Assembly (NCBI GenBank): GCA_013697395.1
Contig: JACCWY010000298.1
Coordinates: forward strand, 1 to 10,921
DNA length: 10,921 nt
From: Chloroflexota bacterium
GTDB taxonomy: Bacteria > Chloroflexota > Limnocylindria > QHBO01
Direction: 5' to 3'
The position numbers were made by a program, and so were the translations under genes. A model generated the notes under the pieces. That model had not been told where the DNA came from. It did not search any database and saw only the letters and a program-made list of their open reading frames with translations. Shown piece by piece: positions 6,140 to 10,921 of the stretch. Within the stretch, counting starts at the first letter, position 1. Each line of letters begins with the position of its first letter.

Positions 6140-6580
6140 GTGCGCGCTTTCCTCGGGCAGTTCGACCACGTATCGCTCGGAGTCTTCGGTCTCGGAACGG
6201 CCATCGGTGCCATATGGTTGGTTGCGCTCGACCTGGGCGTGATCCTGGCGGGGACCGCGCTTCTCATCGGCAGCGTGACGCTCATCATTCATCACCGCTG
6301 GATCGAGATTTCGCTGCTGATGATCGGGATCGGCCTCGTCGTGCAGATCGGCTACTGGATCTTCGGCGTGCCGCCGGAACCTTTGATCGTGCTCGACCCG
6401 GAGGGAATCGCTGCCGAGGTGTTCGCTCCGGGCATGGCAGCGCTGATCCCGGTCGGCGGCATGATCCTCGCCGCCGTCGTCGGTGCGTGGGACCTGTGGG
6501 AGGGGCGGCGGCGGCAGCAGCTGGACGACCGCCACCGGCGAAGACGCGAACATCAGATCGCGGACTCCATCGAGGGTTGA
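6140..6580 (+). CDS. Small integral membrane protein with about four helices
   Basis: I do not recognise this family. The protein has 146 residues from GTG 6140, chosen because of the strong GGGAGG five bases upstream; ATG 6119 would add seven residues and place the Shine-Dalgarno inside the gene. Hydrophobic segments are VSLGVFGLGTAIGAIWLVA, DLGVILAGTALLIGSVTLII, EISLLMIGIGLVVQIGYWIF and MAALIPVGGMILAAVVGAW, so about four transmembrane helices. An HHRW turn sits between helices two and three, and a proline-rich loop (VPPEPLIVLDPEG) between three and four. The C-terminus is strongly basic (EGRRRQQ, RHRRRREH), which suggests a cytoplasmic tail that could touch membrane lipids or nucleic acid. 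It is divergent from the DNA ligase and precedes the oxidoreductase gene by 31 bp. Confidence 0.75.
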   Translation: MRAFLGQFDHVSLGVFGLGTAIGAIWLVALDLGVILAGTALLIGSVTLIIHHRWIEISLLMIGIGLVVQIGYWIFGVPPEPLIVLDPEGIAAEVFAPGMAALIPVGGMILAAVVGAWDLWEGRRRQQLDDRHRRRREHQIADSIEG

Positions 6581-6611
6581 CCGCGGTCGACGAACCGCGC
6601 ACGCTGAGCCC

Positions 6612-7217
6612 ATGGTCTTCCCGTGGCAGAAGCGCATCGTGCCGCCCGAGCTGGCGGCCCGCGTCCCACCGGGCCAGGTGCTGACCGACAAGTTCCCTGT
6701 CCTCCACTTCGGCCGCATCCCCGATTACGGCGACCTCTCCGGCTGGGACTTCCGGGTGTGGGGCGAGGTCTCCGAACCGTTCAGCCTGCGTTGGGCCGAC
6801 TTCCGCGCGCTGCCCGCGTCCGAGGAGACGCACGACATCCACTGCGTGACTCGCTGGTCAAAGCTCGATACTCGATGGGAGGGCGTGGCCTTCGGCCACA
6901 TCGCGGAGGTGGCGCAGCCGACGCAGAGCGCGCGGTTCGTCGTCTTCCACGCCGAGGGCGGCTTCACCTCGAACGTCCCGCTGGCGACGGCCATGCAGCC
7001 CGCCTGCTTGCTGGCGTGGAACTACGACGGGCAGCCGCTGACGCCGGAGCACGGATACCCGCTGCGTGCGATCGTCCCCGGGCCCTACTTCTGGAAGAGC
7101 GCGAAGTGGCTGCGCGGCGTGGAGTTCACCGCGGAAGACCACCCCGGCTTCTGGGAGCGCAACGGGTACCACAACGAAGCGGACCCGTGGAAGGAGGAGC
7201 GCTACTCGCGCTCCTGA
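6612..7217 (+). CDS. Short cytoplasmic molybdopterin-dependent oxidoreductase (sulfite-oxidase-like)
   Basis: This 201-residue protein is a sulfite-oxidase-fold molybdoenzyme reduced to the molybdopterin-binding domain. Cys78 in DIHCVTRWS is the cysteine thiolate that ligates molybdenum in this family, followed by the conserved Arg81-Trp82. GYPLRAIVPG (148-157) and the WKSAKWLRGVEF run (161-172) form the cofactor pocket and the typical end of the domain. There is no Tat or Sec signal, no heme domain and no C-terminal dimerisation domain, so the enzyme is probably a cytoplasmic relative of the MsrP/YedY group with an unknown substrate and redox partner. ATG 6612 fits the usual N-terminus of short family members; no clear Shine-Dalgarno is present. 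The 3' end overlaps the convergent KGG gene by 16 bp. Confidence 0.9.
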   Translation: MVFPWQKRIVPPELAARVPPGQVLTDKFPVLHFGRIPDYGDLSGWDFRVWGEVSEPFSLRWADFRALPASEETHDIHCVTRWSKLDTRWEGVAFGHIAEVAQPTQSARFVVFHAEGGFTSNVPLATAMQPACLLAWNYDGQPLTPEHGYPLRAIVPGPYFWKSAKWLRGVEFTAEDHPGFWERNGYHNEADPWKEERYSRS

Positions 7218-7465
7218 TCGTCCATCCGCTTGGCACGGGCGATGAGCTCGGCAACCCGACGGCCGCCCTTGCGCCCGATCTCGCGGAAGTGCTCGTTGGA
7301 ATAGCGCTCGCTTACCGCCTTGCCACCCTTGGCGCCGATCTCCTGGAAGAACTCGGCACCGTACCGGGCGCGCGTCGTCCGCCCACCCTTGCGCCCCGCC
7401 TCGCGGACGCTCATGTTCCCCTCGTCGGGAGTGCCGCTCTGGTCCGTGCCTGCGCGCTCGGCCAT
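7202..7465 (-). CDS. KGG-repeat stress-type protein
   Basis: The 87-residue hydrophilic protein carries three copies of a roughly 22-residue unit: REAGRKGGRTTRARYGAEFF, QEIGAKGGKAVSERYSNEHF and REIGRKGGRRVAELIARAKR. The E-x-G-x-K-G-G core is the KGG motif of stress-induced bacterial proteins such as YciG/GsiB and resembles group 1 LEA (Em) repeats. Such proteins are hydrophilic, often disordered, and linked to desiccation or general stress; that role here is inferred. ATG 7463-7465 has an AGGAGG six bases upstream, the best ribosome site in the window, so high expression is likely. The stop falls inside the 3' end of the convergent oxidoreductase gene. Confidence 0.87.
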   Translation of the reverse strand: MAERAGTDQSGTPDEGNMSVREAGRKGGRTTRARYGAEFFQEIGAKGGKAVSERYSNEHFREIGRKGGRRVAELIARAKRMDDQERE

Positions 7466-7471
7466 CCGGCG

Positions 7472-7477
7472 CCTCCT
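7472..7477 (-). promoter_or_regulatory. Strong Shine-Dalgarno AGGAGG of the KGG-repeat gene
   Basis: On the minus strand AGGAGG lies six bases before ATG 7463-7465. It is a full anti-16S match and fixes the start. Most neighbouring genes lack such a site. Confidence 0.75.
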
Positions 7478-7576
7478 GCTTACTGCGTGCTTGAGTACTC
7501 CTCGAATCCCTGGCCAGCGTGAAGCAAGTTACGTACCGCGTCCGATCGCTCGGGCAGGACCCACTCGGCGACCGTC

Positions 7577-7582
7577 TAGAAT
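7577..7582 (+). promoter_or_regulatory. Candidate -10 box for the three-helix membrane protein
   Basis: TAGAAT lies nine bases before ATG 7592, so a transcript from it would be leaderless or nearly so. This fits the absence of a Shine-Dalgarno. No clear -35 hexamer is seen at the expected distance. Confidence 0.35.
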
Positions 7583-7591
7583 GCTGCGCCG

Positions 7592-7903
7592 ATGCACCCC
7601 TTGCTGCGCAACGTCGTGATCGGGATCGTGGGCCTGATCATCGCCGGCGCCCTGACCGCGCTCGCCTTCCTCGGGCGCGACTCGGACCTCTCGGTCCTCG
7701 CGCTGCTGGCGGCAGGAATCCTTGGCGCGATGGTCGGGCTCTTCCTGTACGGACAGGGCTGGATCTGGGGCAGTCGCGCCGCCCGCCGTCGCGAGCACGG
7801 CACCTCGCTGCTCATCGCGATCGGGGGCGGCGTCATGGCGCTCATCGCCGCGGTCGCGCTGGCCGGTCTGCTGATCCTGCTGCTGCTCTTCTTCCTCGGC
7901 TGA
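7592..7903 (+). CDS. Small hydrophobic membrane protein with three helices
   Basis: I do not recognise this 103-residue protein. It has three hydrophobic segments: VVIGIVGLIIAGALTALAFL (about 8-27), LSVLALLAAGILGAMVGLFLYG (33-54) and LLIAIGGGVMALIAAVALAGLLILLLLFFLG (73-103), which ends at the C-terminus. A basic loop SRAARRREHG (61-70) between helices two and three is probably cytoplasmic. There is no charged catalytic or transport motif. ATG 7592 is the first start after a candidate -10 box and no Shine-Dalgarno is present. It is divergent from the KGG gene and lies upstream of the tRNA gene. Confidence 0.75.
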   Translation: MHPLLRNVVIGIVGLIIAGALTALAFLGRDSDLSVLALLAAGILGAMVGLFLYGQGWIWGSRAARRREHGTSLLIAIGGGVMALIAAVALAGLLILLLLFFLG

Positions 7904-7967
7904 CGCCGCGACGGCCGAACCGCCACGCTCGTGCGCTGCGCACCACGTGCCCGCTGATCGGCTGGCT

Positions 7968-7992
7968 GCGAGCGGTCCCGACGAGCGCTCGC
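7968..7992. other. Inverted repeat just upstream of the tRNA gene
   Basis: GCGAGCG (7968-7974) and CGCTCGC (7986-7992) are exact reverse complements with an 11-base loop. The repeat lies between the three-helix membrane gene and the tRNA -10 box. It could end the upstream transcript or sit in the tRNA promoter; no T-run follows. A second, 13-base palindrome GTGCGCTGCGCAC lies at 7931-7943. Confidence 0.3.
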
Positions 7993-7995
7993 TGC

Positions 7996-8001
7996 TACGA
8001 T
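7996..8001 (+). promoter_or_regulatory. Candidate -10 box of the tRNA-Glu gene
   Basis: TACGAT lies 20 bases before the first base of the tRNA, a usual distance for a tRNA promoter with a short 5' leader. No good -35 match is seen. Confidence 0.4.
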
Positions 8002-8021
8002 CTGTGCCGCGGCCGCCGGAC

Positions 8022-8098
8022 GCCCCCATCGTCTAGAGGCCTAGGACGCCACCCTTTCAAGGTGGAGATCAGGGGTTCGAATCCCCTTGGGGGCACCA
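8022..8098 (+). tRNA. tRNA-Glu (anticodon UUC), CCA encoded
   Basis: A complete cloverleaf is visible. The acceptor GCCCCCA (8022-8028) pairs with TGGGGGC (8088-8094), the discriminator is A8095, and CCA 8096-8098 is encoded. The D arm GTCTAGAGGCCTAGGAC is nearly identical to other bacterial tRNA-Glu. The anticodon stem CCACC/GGTGG encloses CTTTCAA with anticodon TTC at 8056-8058. The T arm is AGGGG-TTCGAAT-CCCCT. It reads GAA and, by wobble, GAG codons. Confidence 0.97.
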
Positions 8099-8131
8099 CC
8101 CTCCACGAGCCCACTCTCCGCGCAGGACCGA

Positions 8132-8272
8132 TCAGATGTGGTTGATCTCGACGCGGTCCCCGCAGTTGGGGCAGTAGAGCAGCAGGAGCTTCGGGTCGTC
8201 CGGCATCGGGCGCCAGGCGTGGACGTCGCCCTCGGAGATCTGCTCGCCGCAGCGCGGGCACTCGTGGCCCAT
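8132..8272 (-). CDS. Small zinc-ribbon protein
   Basis: This 46-residue protein has two Cys-x-x-Cys pairs, CPRC (Cys5, Cys8) near the start and CPNC (Cys34, Cys37) near the end, which together make a four-cysteine zinc ribbon. The middle is GDVHAWRPMPDDPKLLLLY. I cannot name a function; such proteins often contact nucleic acid or protein. The start is uncertain. ATG 8270-8272 gives MGHECPRCGE, a common way for zinc-ribbon proteins to begin. In-frame GTG 8296 and GTG 8311 would add 8 or 13 residues (the latter VGRQNVPRDQWLE), and GTG 8311 lies five bases after the upstream stop, which would suit translational coupling. The gene follows the 150-residue protein on the same strand and is convergent with the tRNA gene. 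Confidence 0.65.
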   Translation of the reverse strand: MGHECPRCGEQISEGDVHAWRPMPDDPKLLLLYCPNCGDRVEINHI

Positions 8273-8316
8273 CTCGAGCCACTGGTCGCGCGGCACGTTC
8301 TGACGCCCCACCGTTG

Positions 8317-8769
8317 CTAGCGCCGGGCGGGCGGCGGCGGTGGCGCCCAGCCCGGCTTCGGCCCCGTCGGCGCTGCGTCGGAGCCCTCGGGCGCATCCGC
8401 GGCGACGATCGCGGCCCGCGTCTCCTCGGCCTTCGCCGACGGCGCGATGAGCGGGTACGACATGGCGGCGTAGCCCGGCCAGCGGCCGACGTCGCCATCG
8501 CGAATCATGACCATCGTCTTGGCAAAAGCGCCGGTGACGTCGCGGACCGATCGGTCGAGCACCTCGAGGCTGTCCCGGCCGGTGAGCTTGCGCAGCGCGG
8601 GCGGCAGCGTCTCGACCAGGTACGCGGGATTCGGGTCGACGGCGAGGGCCAGCTCGAGCGCGGCGATGACCTGCTCGTCGGGCAGGTCTCGCGGCAGCGG
8701 ACGGCTGATGTACGCCATTCGCGGATCCTGGCTGGGCCCACGGAACGTGCGGACGAGCGACTTGATCAT
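8317..8769 (-). CDS. Uncharacterised protein with proline-rich tail
   Basis: I do not recognise this 150-residue protein. Residues 1-100 look like a compact, mostly helical domain (DEQVIAALELALAVDP, ETLPPALRKLTGRDSLEVLD, SVRDVTGAFAKTMVMIRDGD). The last 35 residues are alanine- and proline-rich and end in GWAPPPPPARR, probably disordered. There is no signal peptide or transmembrane segment. ATG 8767-8769 follows a good -10 box closely, so the message would have a very short leader; Met18 (MAYISRPL) is an alternative start. It is divergent from galU and precedes the zinc-ribbon gene, probably in one transcript. Confidence 0.7.
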   Translation of the reverse strand: MIKSLVRTFRGPSQDPRMAYISRPLPRDLPDEQVIAALELALAVDPNPAYLVETLPPALRKLTGRDSLEVLDRSVRDVTGAFAKTMVMIRDGDVGRWPGYAAMSYPLIAPSAKAEETRAAIVAADAPEGSDAAPTGPKPGWAPPPPPARR

Positions 8770-8779
8770 CGGCGGCGAG

Positions 8780-8806
8780 ATTGTACCCGCTCACCGGTGC
8801 GTGCAA
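8780..8806 (-). promoter_or_regulatory. Candidate promoter for the 150-residue protein and zinc-ribbon gene
   Basis: On the minus strand TTGCAC (8801-8806) and TACAAT (8780-8785) are separated by 15 bases, a little short of the usual 16-18. The -10 box lies ten bases before the ATG, so transcription would begin almost at the start codon. Confidence 0.45.
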
Positions 8807-8816
8807 CGCCGACGGG

Positions 8817-8822
8817 TATACT
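8817..8822 (+). promoter_or_regulatory. Candidate -10 box for galU
   Basis: TATACT is a near-consensus -10 box. It predicts a start near 8829 and a leader of about 90 bases before the GTG at 8920. No convincing -35 hexamer lies 16-18 bases upstream. Confidence 0.4.
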
Positions 8823-8835
8823 GGCGTCCCCAGTA
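8819..8835. promoter_or_regulatory. Inverted repeat over the galU -10 box, candidate operator
   Basis: TACTGG-CGTCC-CCAGTA is a perfect six-base inverted repeat with a five-base spacer. It overlaps the -10 box and the likely transcription start, a classic repressor position. It could also be a small hairpin at the 5' end of the message. Confidence 0.35.
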
Positions 8836-8919
8836 ACACAGCGTTCGCGACCGCGCGCGTCCGAGCCATGACGCTGCTGCGCCGCGTCAGCAACCCGCAA
8901 CAGGAGTATCCCGACCATC

Positions 8920-9792
8920 GTGCGCGTCCGAAAAGCCGTCCTGCCCGCCGCGGGCTTCGGCACCCGCTTTCTGCCCGCGACGAAGTCGATACCCAAGGAG
9001 ATCATGCCCCTGGTTGATCGGCCGATCATCCAGTACGCCGTCGAGGAGGCAGTGGCCTCGGGGATCGAGCAGATCATCATCGTCATCGCCAGCGGGCGCA
9101 GCGCGATCGAGGACCATTTCGACTCCAGCCCGTCACTCGAGCGATGGCTGGAGGAGCGCGGCGACATCGAGATGTTGCGCACCATCCGCCGCATCAGCGA
9201 GTACGGCACTGTCGCCTTCGTGCACCAGCGGGAACAGCTGGGACTCGGCCACGCAGTCCTCATGGCGAAGGATCTCGTCGGAGCGGAGCCGTTCGCCGTC
9301 CTCCTCAGCGACGACGTGATGCTCAATCCACACGGTGAGCCGGTGACGAAGCAGCTCATCGACGCGCACCTCGCGCATCGGGGATCGGTCCTGGCGATCC
9401 AGCGCGTGGATCGGGCCGACGTGGGTCGCTACGGGATTCTCGATCCGCTCCACGAGGAGGGCCGCCTGGTCGAGATCCGCGATCTCATCGAGAAGCCATC
9501 GGTGGAGGACGCCCCGTCCGACCTCGCCGTCCTCGGCCGCTACATCCTCACGCCGAAGATCTTCGACGTGCTGGAGCAGACGAGCCGCGGCGCGGGCGGC
9601 GAGATCCAGCTGACCGACGGGATCCGGGGCCTGATCCGGGAGCAACCCGTGTTCGGCTACCAGTTCGAGGGCACCCGGCACGATGCGGGAACGAGGCTCG
9701 GGTGGCTCAAGGCGAACGTGGCGGTCGGCCTGGAGTCGGATGACGCGGACGAGTTCCGCTCCTACATCCGCGGTCTCGACCTGCGAGACTGA
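8920..9792 (+). CDS. galU: UTP-glucose-1-phosphate uridylyltransferase
   Basis: This 290-residue enzyme makes UDP-glucose from UTP and glucose-1-phosphate in the cytoplasm, feeding polysaccharide, glycolipid and trehalose synthesis. The nucleotide-binding N-terminus AVLPAAGFGTRFLPATK (6-22) and the PKEIMPLVDRPIIQYAVEEA run (25-44) are diagnostic. LSDDV (129-133) holds the metal-binding aspartate, LIEKP (189-193) and GGEIQLTDGI (226-235) form the sugar site, and Asp255 follows in GTRHDAG. Length is normal. GTG 8918-8920 is not in frame with any upstream start, and GTG 8920-8922 gives the standard MRVRKAVLPAAG opening; an AGGAG at 8902-8906 lies 13 bases upstream, slightly far. The kinase gene follows after 7 bp, so the two are probably cotranscribed. 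Confidence 0.95.
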   Translation: MRVRKAVLPAAGFGTRFLPATKSIPKEIMPLVDRPIIQYAVEEAVASGIEQIIIVIASGRSAIEDHFDSSPSLERWLEERGDIEMLRTIRRISEYGTVAFVHQREQLGLGHAVLMAKDLVGAEPFAVLLSDDVMLNPHGEPVTKQLIDAHLAHRGSVLAIQRVDRADVGRYGILDPLHEEGRLVEIRDLIEKPSVEDAPSDLAVLGRYILTPKIFDVLEQTSRGAGGEIQLTDGIRGLIREQPVFGYQFEGTRHDAGTRLGWLKANVAVGLESDDADEFRSYIRGLDLRD

Positions 9793-9799
9793 CGCACTC

Positions 9800-10921
9800 G
9801 TGGAGATGATCGGCAGGCTCATCAGCGGCCGTTACCGGTTGATCGCCCCCCTCGGTGAGGGCGGCATGGCCACGATCTGGCGCGCGGTCGACGAGCAGCT
9901 CGACCGTGAGGTGGCCGTCAAGCTCCTCCGTCCGCAGTTCAGCGCGGATCCGGGGTTCGCCGCCCGCTTCAAGCAGGAGGCGCGCTCGGCGGGGGGACTC
10001 TCGCACCCGAACATCGTCGGCGTCTACGACTACGGCACCGACGGAGCCGATGGCGACCAGTACATCGTCATGGAGCTGATCGATGGCAACGATCTGTCGA
10101 CCATCCTGCGCGACCGCGGATCGCTGTCGACGACGGACGCGGTACGCGTCGCGATCGGCGTCGCCGCCGCCCTCGAGGTTGCGCATCGCAAGGGGATCGT
10201 CCACCGCGACGTGAAGCCGGGAAACATCCTCATCACCGACGCCGGCGACGTGAAGGTGACCGACTTCGGCATCGCCCGGGCAGTCTCCGAGGCGTCGATG
10301 ACGGTGACCGGCACGACGCTCGGGTCGGTCCACTACTTCAGCCCCGAGCAGGCGCGCGGCGACGAGGTCACCGGAGCCTCGGACGTCTACGCGCTGGCCA
10401 TCGTGCTGTTCGAGATGCTCACCGGCCGCCGGCCCTTCGAGGGCGACTCCGCCGCGGCGGTCGCCCTCAAGCGGCTCAACGAAGACGCTCCCACGCCGAC
10501 GGCCGTCGGCCATCCCCTTCCCCCGGGGCTCGAGGCGATCGTCATGCGCGCGCTGTCGCGCGACCCCGCGCAGCGCTTCCCGGATGCCGGCGCGTTCGCC
10601 GAGGCACTGCGCGTCTGGCGCCGGGACCCCGATGCCGCGACGCCCCTGGTCGGCGCTGGCGGCGTGCCGGTCGCACCGACGCCACCCGCAGGCGAGCCGA
10701 CCGTCTACGTCCCGCCACGCGTGACGAGGCCGGCGGACCGCGTGCCCGTGGCGCCACCGCCGCGGCGGATGGATCCGTATCCGCCGGATGGCGACGACGG
10801 CCAGCCGTGGTGGGTCTGGCTGCTGGCCGTCCTGGCGGTCGCGTTGCTGGGCGCCATCGGATTCCTTGCGGCGCAGCTGCTCGGCGGGTTCGATCAGCCG
10901 ACGGCGAGCCCAACCCCGAGC
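9800..10921 (+). CDS. PknB-like serine/threonine protein kinase, membrane anchored (3' end outside window)
   Basis: The frame is open to the right edge (374 codons). Residues 12-275 are a Hanks-type kinase domain: glycine loop LGEGGMATIW (18-27), ATP-anchoring Lys41 in VAVKLL, Glu60 in FKQEAR, catalytic loop HRDVKPGN (135-142) with Asp137, DFG (155-157), and an activation segment SMTVTGTTLGSVHYFSPE with phospho-acceptor threonines typical of PknB. All catalytic residues are present. A proline-rich juxtamembrane linker (about 285-335) leads to one transmembrane helix WWVWLLAVLAVALLGAIGFLA (from 337). The visible external part is just beginning (TASPTPS), so PASTA or other sensor domains cannot be seen. 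GTG 9800, 7 bp after galU, or ATG 9806 may be the start. Such kinases often control cell-wall synthesis, division or dormancy. Confidence 0.93.
   Translation, partial: MEMIGRLISGRYRLIAPLGEGGMATIWRAVDEQLDREVAVKLLRPQFSADPGFAARFKQEARSAGGLSHPNIVGVYDYGTDGADGDQYIVMELIDGNDLSTILRDRGSLSTTDAVRVAIGVAAALEVAHRKGIVHRDVKPGNILITDAGDVKVTDFGIARAVSEASMTVTGTTLGSVHYFSPEQARGDEVTGASDVYALAIVLFEMLTGRRPFEGDSAAAVALKRLNEDAPTPTAVGHPLPPGLEAIVMRALSRDPAQRFPDAGAFAEALRVWRRDPDAATPLVGAGGVPVAPTPPAGEPTVYVPPRVTRPADRVPVAPPPRRMDPYPPDGDDGQPWWVWLLAVLAVALLGAIGFLAAQLLGGFDQPTASPTPS

Noticed and set aside
7529..8029. Minus-strand frames opposite the three-helix membrane protein
   Set aside because: They are glutamine/arginine-rich shadows of a clear hydrophobic protein on the plus strand.
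8868..9017. An upstream ORF (ATG 8868) overlapping the galU start in another frame
   Set aside because: No ribosome site, composition typical of a shadow frame, and no peptide feature of a regulatory leader.
1..10921. CRISPR array, rRNA, riboswitch or prophage genes
   Set aside because: I saw no regularly spaced repeats, rRNA sequence, known riboswitch core or phage structural gene. The only mobile-element trace is the transposase end.

Overview
The window is GC-rich DNA with third codon positions overwhelmingly G or C, GTG starts, short or nearly leaderless 5' regions and tightly packed genes on both strands. Together with the gene families (bacterial Ku with a lysine/alanine-rich tail, archaeal/LigB-type ATP-dependent DNA ligase, PknB-type kinase, KGG-repeat protein) this suggests a Chloroflexota (for example Limnocylindria-like) or Actinomycetota chromosome. 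This placement is inferred from gene content and base use only, not from a phylogenetic marker.

Left part (1-6078): DNA repair. The window opens in the last 41 codons of an IS481-family transposase, whose TAG stop overlaps the TAG stop of a convergent gene in a CTAG. That convergent gene is a DNA-ligase-like protein that keeps the fold signature of the LigD-type adenylation domain but has lost its catalytic residues and has no OB-fold. It is cotranscribed behind ku (11 bp gap). A perfect 17-nt palindrome lies in the region between ku and a divergent single-domain response regulator. Next come an OsmC-type peroxidase, a membrane-anchored NERD-domain protein with an altered catalytic motif, and a minus-strand run in the order intact ATP-dependent DNA ligase, a 33-codon small ORF, and an uncharacterised protein with an internal duplication. 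No LigD polymerase or phosphoesterase is present, so Ku would have to work with the stand-alone ligase or with enzymes encoded elsewhere.

Middle part (6079-8131): small accessory genes. These are a four-helix membrane protein, a short cytoplasmic molybdopterin (sulfite-oxidase-fold) oxidoreductase, a convergent KGG-repeat stress-type protein, a three-helix membrane protein, and a complete tRNA-Glu(UUC) gene with encoded CCA.

Right part (8132-10921): a short zinc-ribbon protein and an uncharacterised 150-residue protein on the minus strand. They are divergent from galU (UTP-glucose-1-phosphate uridylyltransferase) and a PknB-like serine/threonine kinase that runs off the window. The divergent start region carries a candidate promoter for each direction and an inverted repeat over the galU -10 box. 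GalU supplies UDP-glucose for envelope glycans, and the kinase is a membrane-anchored regulator of the kind that often controls envelope synthesis or division.

The most notable signal is the ku plus catalytically dead ligase-like gene pair, because every nucleotidyl-transfer motif is altered while the reading frame and fold signature stay intact. No gene-free stretch exceeds about 165 bases.
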